The notes below the pieces were generated by a model. The model worked only from the letters and a program-made list of their open reading frames with translations. It ran no database searches and was not told where the DNA came from. A program made the position numbers and the translations under genes. Below, one piece after another: positions 1 to 7,690 of a stretch of DNA of 64,000 nucleotides (position 1 is the first letter of the stretch; every line of letters starts with the position of its first letter). Origin of the DNA: Bog-257 sp963805985 (GTDB taxonomy: Bacteria > Acidobacteriota > Terriglobia > Terriglobales > Acidobacteriaceae); the NCBI GenBank assembly GCA_963805985.1, contig CAWDWG010000009.1:124001-188000 (forward strand), in the 5' to 3' direction.

Positions 1-1008
1 GGGCCGGAGAGCTGGGCGCAGCTGCTGGCCTGGTACATGGCGATCTCGGCGGTGTGGTCGCTGATGACGCCGCCGGTCTACGCGCTGTCGCGGCGCTTCA
101 TCTTCGAGCGCAGCAACTGGAAGATGGTGCTGCCGCTGCACATCGTCGCCAGCATCGTGCTGACGTGCATCGCGGCGTCGATCATCGTGTGGCTGGAGCC
201 GTATGTCACGTGGACGCCGGAAGCGCACGTGCCATTTTTCCCGCACATGTTTTCGCGCGCCTTTATGGACCTGCAACGCTACTGGTACATCCTGCTGATC
301 ACCCAGGCGATTGACTATTACCGCAGATACCGCGCGCGGGAGCTGGAATCGTCGCAACTGGAGGCGCAGCTGGCGCACGCGCAGCTGGAAGTACTGAAGA
401 TCCAGCTGGAGCCGCACTTCCTGTTTAATACGCTGAACTCGATTGCGGCGCTGGCGCGCAACGACGGTCCCGCGGCGGAGAACATGACGCTGCAGCTGGC
501 CGATCTGCTGCGTTTCTCGCTGGACGCGATGGGCGTACACGAAGTGCCGCTGAGCCGCGAGTTGACCATCCTGCAGAAGTACATCGACATCCAGCAGACG
601 CGCTTTCAGGACCGCTTGCAGGTGGAGATGGACATCGCCGGCAACACGCTGGGGGCGCTGGTGCCGAACATGATCCTGCAGCCGCTGGTGGAGAACGCGA
701 TCCGTCACGGCATTGGGCCGCGGCGCGCGCCCGGCGTGATTCGCGTGTGCACGCGCCAGGTCTTCGACGAGCTGTGGATGGAGATCAGCGACAACGGCCT
801 GGGGCTGACGCGCTTTGGCGGCATGATTCCACCCGATGGCGTTGGCCTGCGCAACACGCGCGCGCGGCTGCTACAGCTCTATAACCACGATCACCGCTTG
901 ACTCTGGAGGATGCGGCGGGCGGAGGCTGCGTCGTCAAGATCCACATTCCATTTCGAACTCACTTCGAGGAGGTCCGTACCAGCGATGCCCATACGAGTG
1001 TTGCTTAG
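1..1008 (+). CDS. LytS/YehU-type sensor histidine kinase (5' end outside window)
   Basis: Membrane sensor kinase of the LytS/YehU family, expected to phosphorylate the LytTR regulator encoded next. The frame is open from base 1, so the N-terminus is missing; an internal ATG lies at 37. Hydrophobic stretches near residues 45-70 and 95-115 look like the last membrane helices. The His_kinase domain carries the phospho-acceptor His in EPHFLFNTLNSI, and the HATPase domain shows the N box LQPLVENAIRHGI and a DNGLGL G box. It overlaps the response regulator by 23 bases, indicating co-transcription. The ligand is not visible. The family call is firm; the symbol is left blank. Confidence 0.9.
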   Translation, partial: GPESWAQLLAWYMAISAVWSLMTPPVYALSRRFIFERSNWKMVLPLHIVASIVLTCIAASIIVWLEPYVTWTPEAHVPFFPHMFSRAFMDLQRYWYILLITQAIDYYRRYRARELESSQLEAQLAHAQLEVLKIQLEPHFLFNTLNSIAALARNDGPAAENMTLQLADLLRFSLDAMGVHEVPLSRELTILQKYIDIQQTRFQDRLQVEMDIAGNTLGALVPNMILQPLVENAIRHGIGPRRAPGVIRVCTRQVFDELWMEISDNGLGLTRFGGMIPPDGVGLRNTRARLLQLYNHDHRLTLEDAAGGGCVVKIHIPFRTHFEEVRTSDAHTSVA

Positions 1009-1750
1009 CGATGATGAAGCTTTGGCGCGCGAGCGGCTGCGCAGCCTGTTGGAAGAAGAGCCCGACATCGAGATCGTTGCCGAATGTGGCGACGGCAAGT
1101 CGGCGATTGCGACGATCAAGCGCGAGAAGCCGGACTTGGTCTTTCTCGATATTCAGATGCCGGAGACGGACGGCTTCGGCGTGGTGTCGGCGCTGGGCGC
1201 GGAGAACATGCCGCTGACGATCTTCGTCACCGCCTACGATCGCTATGCGATGAAGGCGTTCGAGGTGCATGCGCTCGATTACCTGCTGAAGCCGGTGGGC
1301 AAGGAACGTCTGTCCGAAGCGCTGAACAACGCACGCAAGCAACTGCAGCATCCGTCGGAGGCGATGTTCCAGCGGCGCGTGCTCGCGCTGCTTGGGGACC
1401 TCGATTCGCGGCAGAACGCTCCGCAGCGCATCGTGATCAAGGCCGACGGCGAGATTGTATGCCTGAAGCCGGGTGAGATCGATTGGGCCGAGTCGGCAGG
1501 CAATTACGTTTGCCTGCATGTCGCCGGCAACACGCACATCCTGCGCGAGACGATTACGTCGCTGGAGTCGCGGCTGGGACATCGGCAGTTCCTGCGCGTG
1601 CATCGCTCGACGCTGGTGAACGTCGATCGCATCAAGACGCTGCGGCCGTCGCTGTATGGGGACTATGCGATTCTGCTGCGCGATGGGACGAAGCTGACGT
1701 TGAGCCGCGGGTTTAGGGAGACGGTGTTGAAGAGGCTGGGGACGGCGTAG
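986..1750 (+). CDS. LytTR-family response regulator
   Basis: Two-component response regulator of 254 residues. The receiver domain (about residues 1-120) has the acidic pair in LLSDDEA, phospho-acceptor Asp in VFLDIQMPETDGF and the conserved Lys in DYLLKPV. The C-terminal half (about 150-254) is a LytTR DNA-binding domain (IDWAESAGNYVCLH, RVHRSTLVNVDRI). ATG 986 is preferred over upstream starts because the receiver domain begins there and a GAGGAGG ribosome site lies at 967-973. The gene overlaps the 3' end of its kinase. Targets cannot be read from the window. Confidence 0.93.
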   Translation: MPIRVLLSDDEALARERLRSLLEEEPDIEIVAECGDGKSAIATIKREKPDLVFLDIQMPETDGFGVVSALGAENMPLTIFVTAYDRYAMKAFEVHALDYLLKPVGKERLSEALNNARKQLQHPSEAMFQRRVLALLGDLDSRQNAPQRIVIKADGEIVCLKPGEIDWAESAGNYVCLHVAGNTHILRETITSLESRLGHRQFLRVHRSTLVNVDRIKTLRPSLYGDYAILLRDGTKLTLSRGFRETVLKRLGTA

Positions 1751-1837
1751 AAGAGACGCTTTTCGCTGTTGGCTCTTCGTTTTTCGCAGAAGAACGAGCC
1801 CACCGAAGCTTGCTGCTGAGGTGGGTTTCCTATTTGT

Positions 1838-2038
1838 TCAGCAGGGTCGCGGCTTTCCCGAGCGCACTTGCTCGCATACGTTCTCGAGCAGGGCAGAACC
1901 TGCGCCACCGGCGGAGAAGTCACGCTCGATCTCCGTATCCCAGGCTGCGAAATCGCGTTCCGCGAGCCAAAAAGCAAGCCGTGCCTGCTCTTCCTTAGAG
2001 AGATCTTCGATTGCGCTCTGGATTTCTGGAAGCGTCAT
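1838..2038 (-). CDS. small antitoxin-like protein, orphan
   Basis: A 66-residue protein beginning MTLPEIQSAIEDLSKEEQ, followed by LAFWLAERDFAAWDTEIERDF and a Gly/Ala stretch. This resembles short acidobacterial and cyanobacterial antitoxin-like proteins usually paired with a RelE/ParE-type toxin; that resemblance is from memory of the family. No toxin frame is visible on either side. Either an orphan antitoxin or the remnant of a module whose toxin has been lost. No strong ribosome site precedes the ATG. Confidence 0.55.
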   Translation of the reverse strand: MTLPEIQSAIEDLSKEEQARLAFWLAERDFAAWDTEIERDFSAGGAGSALLENVCEQVRSGKPRPC

Positions 2039-2376
2039 ATGGTTGATATCTTACCGCACATAGGAAGATCGGCGGTTTCGGCACAATTGGTGTTCGGTTA
2101 GGGTCCCTGCCGCCGCTACGCGGCTCGGGCGAGAAATGGACGGCTTAGCGGCACGACTGAAGTCGTGCCCTGTTACAAGGCCCGCGGAAACCCCGCTCCA
2201 GCCCGAAAGACGGCTTGGAGCGGGGACTTTAGCTAGTTCCCGAATCCGGCTTTTAGAAGGCCGCTGGCACAAAAACCAGGGCTGTAGGTCGAGCCTCTGC
2301 CGGTCGTCGAAATTAGACCCTGTGCTCATTGAGCACACTGCCATTCCTTGGAGGGTGCTGTGCCGGGCCCGGCGAC
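2039..2376. repeat. gene-free gap with palindromic repeats
   Basis: No convincing gene. It holds a dispersed palindrome around 2150-2175 (GGCACGACTGAAGTCGTGCC, followed by CTGTTAC) and a second inverted pair around 2196-2226 (CCCGCTCCAGCC ... GGCTTGGAGCGGGG). The first is the same unit found at 22.9, 28.6, 48.2, 51.6 and 63.1 kb. Confidence 0.7.
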
Positions 2377-3678
2377 TTATGGCGTAATCTCCCAGATGGT
2401 GCCGCAGCCGATGGCGTAGCAGGGGCCGTCGAAACCTATTCCGCCTTCTGCGGCTGTGCCATACAAGTTGCCGGCAGAGTCAATGACCAGTCCGCCGTTG
2501 AGATACTCGCCATCTGCGGCCTGGAAATCATGCAGATCGGTTTCGGTCCAGCCGCCGTTCGAAAGCGTCAGCTTGTAGGCTGAGCCGTTGCTGTAGGCGC
2601 CGCCGACTTCGGTTGTGCCATACAGGTTTCCCGAGCCGTCGAACACCAGCGGGCCTTTCGGGTAGCTGCTTTGGGGAAAGCTGTACAAGAGATCGAAGGT
2701 CCAATTGCCAGGCTGCGACAACTCGAAGACCACGCCACCATTGTTAGCGCCCCCGCTTGCCGCTACGCCGTAAAGATTGCCGGATCGGTCGGCGATCAAA
2801 TTCCCCCATGGACCAGTTCCGTCGCCGCATTGGAAATTGTGCAGGATGGTTTTTGTCCAGCCGCCGCCCGAGGTACTCAATTCGAAGATGGTGCCGCAGC
2901 CCGCGCTGCCGCCTCCCGCTGTCGTTCCGTAAAGGTTGCCGGCAGCATCGAAAATCATTCCTCCTTCCGGCCCTTGCCCGTCGTTGCCACCCAGAAAGCT
3001 GTAGAGGATGGTTTCCGTCCACTGGCCGCTGGACGGCGTGAGCTCGTACAGGGCTCCGCAGCCGGGGTTCGGGTCAATGCCATTACCGCAATTTCCTGTT
3101 CCACCTTCAACGGTGGTGCCGTATAGATTGCCCGCCCTATCGAAGCTGACCGAGCCCAGAGGAAGGCCGGCATCGGGAGGATTGTTGAACGCATACAGCA
3201 CACTCCCGTTCCACGGGCAGAGAAACGACGCGCAGGTATGGGGAGATGGCTGCAACTGATAAGCGTATCCGCAACTGCCATTTCCCCCGCAATCGCCCGT
3301 GCCCCCTAGGCCACTCACTCCGAAGAGGTTGCCGCTCGGGCCGATTACCACTTGGCCGTCAGGTCCGCGCGAGGGGAGGCGATGATACAAGGGGGCCAGC
3401 GTTGCACCCGATCCACCGGATGTCAGCTTGAAAACCGATCCAGCGGTGCCACTGCCACCTCCGTTGGTGACGCCGTAGAACTTCCCTTCTGCAATTCCCG
3501 TCAAGCCGGCAGACGGGGTGGCGCCGTCGTCCCCGCCGGTGAAGGCGTGAAGAACCTGGAAGGTCTGGGCGTGAGCGACCGGAGCGGTGCCCGCGACTAC
3601 CGCAAGCAAGAAGAGTACGACCGCAATTGCCAACAGCCGTGCGCAAGTTAATGGGCGGAGTGTTTCTCTTTTCGACAT
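2377..3678 (-). CDS. secreted GloVer tandem-repeat protein
   Basis: Secreted protein of 433 residues made of repeats of the GloVer type (Gloeobacter/Verrucomicrobia repeat, TIGR03803). A signal peptide (residues 1-38, hydrophobic core AIAVVLFLLAVVAG, likely cleavage after AHA) is followed by about eight units carrying variants of GNLYGTT.GG and GTVFELT. The units suggest a beta-propeller-like exported protein; function is unknown. ATG 3678 is chosen over an upstream ATG because GGAGG lies five bases before it and the signal peptide begins there. A second member lies at 7.1-9.4 kb. Confidence 0.85.
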   Translation of the reverse strand: MSKRETLRPLTCARLLAIAVVLFLLAVVAGTAPVAHAQTFQVLHAFTGGDDGATPSAGLTGIAEGKFYGVTNGGGSGTAGSVFKLTSGGSGATLAPLYHRLPSRGPDGQVVIGPSGNLFGVSGLGGTGDCGGNGSCGYAYQLQPSPHTCASFLCPWNGSVLYAFNNPPDAGLPLGSVSFDRAGNLYGTTVEGGTGNCGNGIDPNPGCGALYELTPSSGQWTETILYSFLGGNDGQGPEGGMIFDAAGNLYGTTAGGGSAGCGTIFELSTSGGGWTKTILHNFQCGDGTGPWGNLIADRSGNLYGVAASGGANNGGVVFELSQPGNWTFDLLYSFPQSSYPKGPLVFDGSGNLYGTTEVGGAYSNGSAYKLTLSNGGWTETDLHDFQAADGEYLNGGLVIDSAGNLYGTAAEGGIGFDGPCYAIGCGTIWEITP

Positions 3679-4072
3679 GTGACCTCCACGGCAGCGAGGG
3701 CGATAGGTGTGGGCTCGGCTGATTCCGGCCTGCGCCAAGGGTCCCATCCGGCTGCGCGCGGGTCTACTCTCGCGCTGGATGCGGCTGGGGTCAACTTAAT
3801 TTTAGATTACGATCGAAGCTACAGATAGGAAGGTGCTTAGAACAGGGTCGCCAAGAATAAGACGGACGCTATGGAGCGCGGTGCCGTCGCCTGAAGGCGA
3901 CTCAGAAAGAAAATAAAACTTGGGGCGCGAGTTTGAAGGGAGTGTTGTCGCGCCCCGTGCCGCCGCTCCGCGGCTCGAACCGCAGATCCCTCGGTCGGGC
4001 TGAAGCCCTCGGTCGGGATGACAAAAAAAGGAAGGAGCGTCGGACGCTGGCCTGAACGCCAGCACTACCCGT
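3679..4072. repeat. gene-free gap with dispersed palindromic elements
   Basis: No gene seen. It contains one copy of a dispersed element at about 3966-4022 (core CTCGGTCGGGCTGAAGCCCT then GATGACA). Related copies lie inside rsmE (36641-36688) and, inverted, at 48241-48296. Other hairpins are GTCGCCTGAAGGCGAC near 3888 and GCTGGCCTGAACGCCAGC near 4047. Confidence 0.7.
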
Positions 4073-5143
4073 TCACGCGAACAAACTCAATTGCTCGTCC
4101 TCGATCGGCGGATGGGCGCTCTGGCTGCGCGAGGTGAATTGGCGGCTGATGCCGTGCTTCTTGCGCAGCGCGGCCATCAGCTCCGACAGGCGCTTGCTGT
4201 AGGCTTTGCTGATAAACGCTCGCTGGCCGAAGCGCTTGCCATATTCCTCGACCAGCGCGGGAAATTCCTTCTCCAGAAACGGTAGAAACACGGCGGCCGA
4301 GCAGGGCTTCAGGAACAGCGCGTTGGCGTAGATGTATTTGCCGCCGGCTTCTTTGACTGCGTGCACCAGCCGATCGAGGGCCGCGGGTTTGTCGGTGATT
4401 CCCGGCAGCACCGGAGCGCAGATGACGCCGGCGTTGAGTCCGGCGGCGCACAGCTCGCGCACCGCGCCGAGGCGCAGATCGGGACGCGGCGCGCGCGGCT
4501 CGAGAATGCGTGCCAGCTTCGCATCGAGCGTGGTCACGGTGAGATTCACGAACAGGGAATTGTTTGCGGCGACGCGGCGCAGCAGGTCGATGTCGCGCGT
4601 GATCAAATCCGACTTGGTGACGATGCCGATCTGCAGGCCGTGATGGAGCGCCAACTCCTCGAGTACGCCGCGCGTGACTTCATAGCGGCGTTCGGCAGGC
4701 TGATAGGGATCGGTCGCGGTGCCGATGGCGATTTCCTCGCCGCGCTTGACCTTCTTCAAGTCCTGGCGCAGCAGCCACGCGGCCTGCTGCTTGACGTAGA
4801 TCTTGCGCTCGAAGTCGACACCGTCGCGCATCTCCATGAACTCGTGGGTGTAGCGCGCGTAGCAGTATTTGCAGGCGAACTCGCAGCCGCGATAGGGATT
4901 GATGGTCCAGTCGAAGGGCACGCGCGAGGAGGTGCAGCGGTTCAGCAGCGAGCGCGAGGGCATGGTGAAGTATTCGACCAGGTGGCCCTGGCGGATGGAT
5001 TCGCCCTGCGCCGCGAGTTTGGCGATGCCGATTAGGGGTGCCCCACTGCCTGCCCTCAGCTTGGCGAAGGGTTCGCCCTTCGTTTGGGCTAATGTGGGCC
5101 CGTCCTGCGACTCTTCTTCGATTTGTAACAGCGCAGGACGCAT
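4073..5143 (-). CDS. SPL/PA0069-family radical SAM protein
   Basis: Radical SAM enzyme of the spore-photoproduct-lyase-like PA0069 family, 356 residues. The [4Fe-4S] motif is the CxxxCxxC in GCEFACKYCYARYTHEF, preceded by the family signature RVPFDWTINPYRG; GTATDPYQPAER and a basic C-terminus ending DEQLSLFA also fit. The substrate is unknown. The N-terminal segment containing PFAKLRAGS is encoded by a dispersed palindrome (about 5045-5088) inserted in frame, so residues about 20-36 are probably not ancestral. The ATG at 5143 lacks a clear ribosome site, but family homology begins soon after the insert (PLIGIAKLAAQGESIRQGH), so an upstream start is required. Confidence 0.85.
   Translation of the reverse strand: MRPALLQIEEESQDGPTLAQTKGEPFAKLRAGSGAPLIGIAKLAAQGESIRQGHLVEYFTMPSRSLLNRCTSSRVPFDWTINPYRGCEFACKYCYARYTHEFMEMRDGVDFERKIYVKQQAAWLLRQDLKKVKRGEEIAIGTATDPYQPAERRYEVTRGVLEELALHHGLQIGIVTKSDLITRDIDLLRRVAANNSLFVNLTVTTLDAKLARILEPRAPRPDLRLGAVRELCAAGLNAGVICAPVLPGITDKPAALDRLVHAVKEAGGKYIYANALFLKPCSAAVFLPFLEKEFPALVEEYGKRFGQRAFISKAYSKRLSELMAALRKKHGISRQFTSRSQSAHPPIEDEQLSLFA
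5045..5088. repeat. palindromic repeat inside the radical SAM gene
   Basis: Core TGCCCTCAGCTTGGCGAAGG followed by a perfect hairpin CGAAGGG-TTCG-CCCTTCG. It resembles the widespread dispersed repeat CCTTCGACAAGCTCAGGGC. It sits in the reading frame of the radical SAM gene and encodes the segment GEPFAKLRAGSG on the minus strand. Confidence 0.65.
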
Positions 5144-5474
5144 ACAGGAGACTTTCGCTTTTTGTTCGCTTCATTGGATGCTAGCGTGGAGGGGTAGGTT
5201 GCGTCAACTGGTTTTCGACAACCGGCTGGATCTGCACGGGTAGTGCGGCGCTTCAGCGCCGCGTGCGTGATTGTTATTGATGGTAGAGCCCGCTTCAGCG
5301 GGCGGCAGCCTTCTGCCGTCGGCTGAAGCCGACTCAGAGAAGAAAATAAGCGGCTTGGACGCGGGCCTGAAGGCCCGCACTACCCGAACCCCCGCGAACG
5401 ATGCAAACCGGCGCGAGTTCCTGCCATCCAAAGCAATGGCTAAGGAGTATTTATCTCAGGAGCCAGGGGGCGTT
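5144..5474. repeat. gene-free gap with nested palindromes
   Basis: No gene. It carries GCGGCGCTTCAGCGCCGC near 5247, GCCCGCTTCAGCGGGC near 5288, GTCGGCTGAAGCCGAC near 5318 and CGGGCCTGAAGGCCCG near 5371. The arrangement resembles the 3.9 kb gap, including the phrase AGAAAATAA between two palindromes. The last part is the leader of the PA2169-type gene. Confidence 0.65.
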
Positions 5475-5930
5475 ATGAAGGACCAGAAATACATTGTCGA
5501 TACTTTGCAGAAGCTGATTGAGATTTGCCGCGATGGGCAAGAAGGTTACCGGGAGGCGGCCGAGCACGTGAAGGATCACCGGCTGAAGCATCTGCTGAGC
5601 GAGGTCAGCCTGGAGCGGGCCAAGTTTGCCGGCGATCTGGAGAGCGAGGCGGTTCGCTGGGGCAAGGCGGATGTCGATCGCTCGGGAAGCGCGCTGGGAG
5701 CGGTGCATCGCGGATGGACGGAATTGAAGGCCAACCTGGGCGGAGGCGATGACTCGATCCTGTCGTCGATGGAAACCGGCGACACCTACGCGCAAAAGCA
5801 GTATGACGAAGTGATCCGCGACGGAAAGCTGCCTGACGACGTTGTCGGCATCGTGCGCAACCAGGCACAGGCGATTGTGGGAACGCTGGACCGGATTCGC
5901 GCCATGCGCCAGCATCGGAAGGCGGCGTGA
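5475..5930 (+). CDS. PA2169-family four-helix-bundle protein (DUF2383)
   Basis: Soluble 151-residue helical protein matching the DUF2383/PA2169 type: TLQKLIEICRDGQEGYREAAEHV is the typical first helix, followed by repeated Glu/Lys-rich helices and GTLDRIRAMR at the C-terminus. Such proteins are ferritin-like and often stress-associated; the molecular role is not established. ATG 5475 is selected because the domain begins there and purine-rich ribosome sites (AGGAG 5458-5462, GGGGG just upstream) precede it. Monocistronic. Confidence 0.85.
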   Translation: MKDQKYIVDTLQKLIEICRDGQEGYREAAEHVKDHRLKHLLSEVSLERAKFAGDLESEAVRWGKADVDRSGSALGAVHRGWTELKANLGGGDDSILSSMETGDTYAQKQYDEVIRDGKLPDDVVGIVRNQAQAIVGTLDRIRAMRQHRKAA

Positions 5931-6174
5931 GGCAGGTCGAGTTTTGAATCTTCGGGCGCGGGGGAAAAATCCCTGCGCCCGATTTTCTTGGTGTCCGCTA
6001 CACAAAGGTTTGGGGCCGGTGTCACCAACCGACGCTAGTGGGCGACGGGGTTCAGAGTAGCGCCGCCCTCTGGGCGGCTGGATCGCAGGCCTCTGGCCTG
6101 CGCGGGCATGAGCAGGCGAGACGCCCGCCCGACAGCCGGCCGGAGGCCGGCGTTACGCCACTTCCCGCGCTACG
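5931..6174. repeat. intergenic palindrome cluster
   Basis: Between the convergent PA2169-type and dienelactone hydrolase genes. It contains a hairpin followed by T-rich bases just after 5930 (GGGCGCGGGG ... CCCTGCGCCCGATTTTCTTG) that can act as a terminator, then GCCGCCCTCTGGGCGGC, GCAGGCCTCTGGCCTGC and GCCGGCCGGAGGCCGGC units up to about 6163. Confidence 0.6.
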
Positions 6175-6915
6175 TTACTTCAAATCATGGGCCAGAAAGG
6201 TCTGGGTGATCTTCTCGGCCTTGGCCGTGTCGTCGGCGCGATAGCCTTTCTCGTTGTTGGGATTCTCGAAGGCGTGTCCGGCGTCGGGGTAAATGTGGAT
6301 CTCGACTTTCTTGCCGAGCTCCTCTAAATCCGACTGGAACTTGTGGATGTCGGCGACCGGGATGCCCTGGTCCTCGCCGCCAAATATGCCGAGAACGGCG
6401 GCGTGGATCTTGCGCAGGTTGTTCTTGTCGGTCGCGAGGTGGCCGTAATTGATGACGACGGCCTTCAGCTTGGGATCGGCAATGGCGAGATCGAGCGCAT
6501 AGCCGCCGCCCATGCACCATCCGATGGCGCCCACACGCTTGCCATTCACGCTCTCTAGCGAACGCAAATAGGCGGTTGCGGCTAGCAGGTCGCGAGCGGC
6601 GCGGTCTTCAGGAACGCCGCGCATGATCTCGTGTGCCTGATCGGCAGTGGTGGCGACCTTGCCGCGATAGAGATCGATAGCCAGCGCGACGTAACCCTCG
6701 TCGGCAAACTTCGAAGCCTGCTGCTTGACCCAGTCGTTCAAGCCCCACCATTCGTGAATCACCACCAGCGCGGGGAACGGCCCATCGCCCTTGGGCATGT
6801 AAAGCACGGCCTGGACGGTTTCGTCGCCGCTCTTGTAGGAAACCTGTTCGGGCTCGGCAGCGAAGGATGAGATGGCAAGCAAACAGATCACTGCGGTCAG
6901 GAGTAGAGAGCGCAC
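6175..6915 (-). CDS. exported dienelactone hydrolase family protein
   Basis: Alpha/beta hydrolase of the dienelactone hydrolase family with an N-terminal signal peptide (VRSLLLTAVICLLAISSFAAEP), so probably periplasmic. The catalytic triad is visible: nucleophile Cys in IGWCMGGG, Asp in GEDQGIP and His in DAGHAFENP; KGDGPFPALVVIHEWWGLN is the typical oxyanion-side strand. The start is taken as GTG 6915 because CGGAGG lies six bases upstream and the signal peptide begins there; longer frames would put an unlikely 44-residue tail in front. Length 246 residues. Natural substrate unknown. Confidence 0.87.
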   Translation of the reverse strand: MRSLLLTAVICLLAISSFAAEPEQVSYKSGDETVQAVLYMPKGDGPFPALVVIHEWWGLNDWVKQQASKFADEGYVALAIDLYRGKVATTADQAHEIMRGVPEDRAARDLLAATAYLRSLESVNGKRVGAIGWCMGGGYALDLAIADPKLKAVVINYGHLATDKNNLRKIHAAVLGIFGGEDQGIPVADIHKFQSDLEELGKKVEIHIYPDAGHAFENPNNEKGYRADDTAKAEKITQTFLAHDLK

Positions 6916-7084
6916 AGAAAACCTCCGGCAGATAGGGTAGCAGGGAAGCGGGGATTCTGGGAGCCAGAGCGTTTGGGAACCCGAGGTCAGGATGACAGGA
7001 GTGCGATGGACGCTGTCCGCCCAGGTTAGCGCCCAAACGAAGGGCACGAACCTGGGGCACGGGAGCTAATTGCTAATCGCTTCC

Positions 7085-7690
7085 TCACGGCGCGAAGTAG
7101 CCGGAGATGTCGAGGATCAGCTGCGTCAGTCCCGCGGCGTAGGCGTCGATGGAGCCGTTGGTTGTCGGTACGATTGCCATGTTCGAGGTGACGAAGCCGT
7201 CGTAAGCGTTCAGCGTCGAGACCGTGGGCTGCGGCTGACCATCGGCCCACAACGTGAGATACGGCATCTTTCCTGGCGGAACGACAGTCGCGTTGAAGAC
7301 GTAGGCCTGCGCGCTGGCCGGCGGAGCGCAGACGCTGCCCTCGACATTCACGACCTTCTGACCCTGCCAAGGCTTGCCGTTGTTGTTGCGGGTGTCGAGC
7401 ACGCGACACGGCGCGATGGGATACAGCGAGAGGCCGCTCTGCCCCGGCGCGGCGAAGTAGCCGTTGATGTCAATGATGAGATCGGTCGAGTTGTAGGCAT
7501 ACACGTCAATGTCGCCATCGGGCGCGGCTGGCACGATGGCAGCGTTAGCGACGACCGTCGCCGTCGGATTGTTCAGCGTCGAGACGGTGGGTTGCATGCT
7601 GATCGCTCGGCCAAACAGTGAGATAGCCAAGCTTCTGGCCGTTGGGGTTGGGGACGACCGTGACATTGAAGGAATACGCCAGCGGATTCG
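7085..7690 (-). pseudogene. frameshifted 3' part of the second GloVer-repeat protein
   Basis: This stretch encodes the C-terminal repeats that should follow the gene ending at 7691. PTVSTLN, ANAAIVPA, DLIIDINGYFAAP and PCRVLDTR repeat the pattern PTVSTMN ... VILDIDGYF ... PCRVVDTR found upstream. Between about 7745 and 7595 the homology hops between frames: RELPILSSSC is in one frame, NPLAYSFNVTVVPNPNGQKL in another, and MQPTVSTLN back in the first. Real decay or several sequencing indels in a short stretch would both explain this. No credible independent start codon exists, so it is not treated as a separate gene. Confidence 0.75.
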
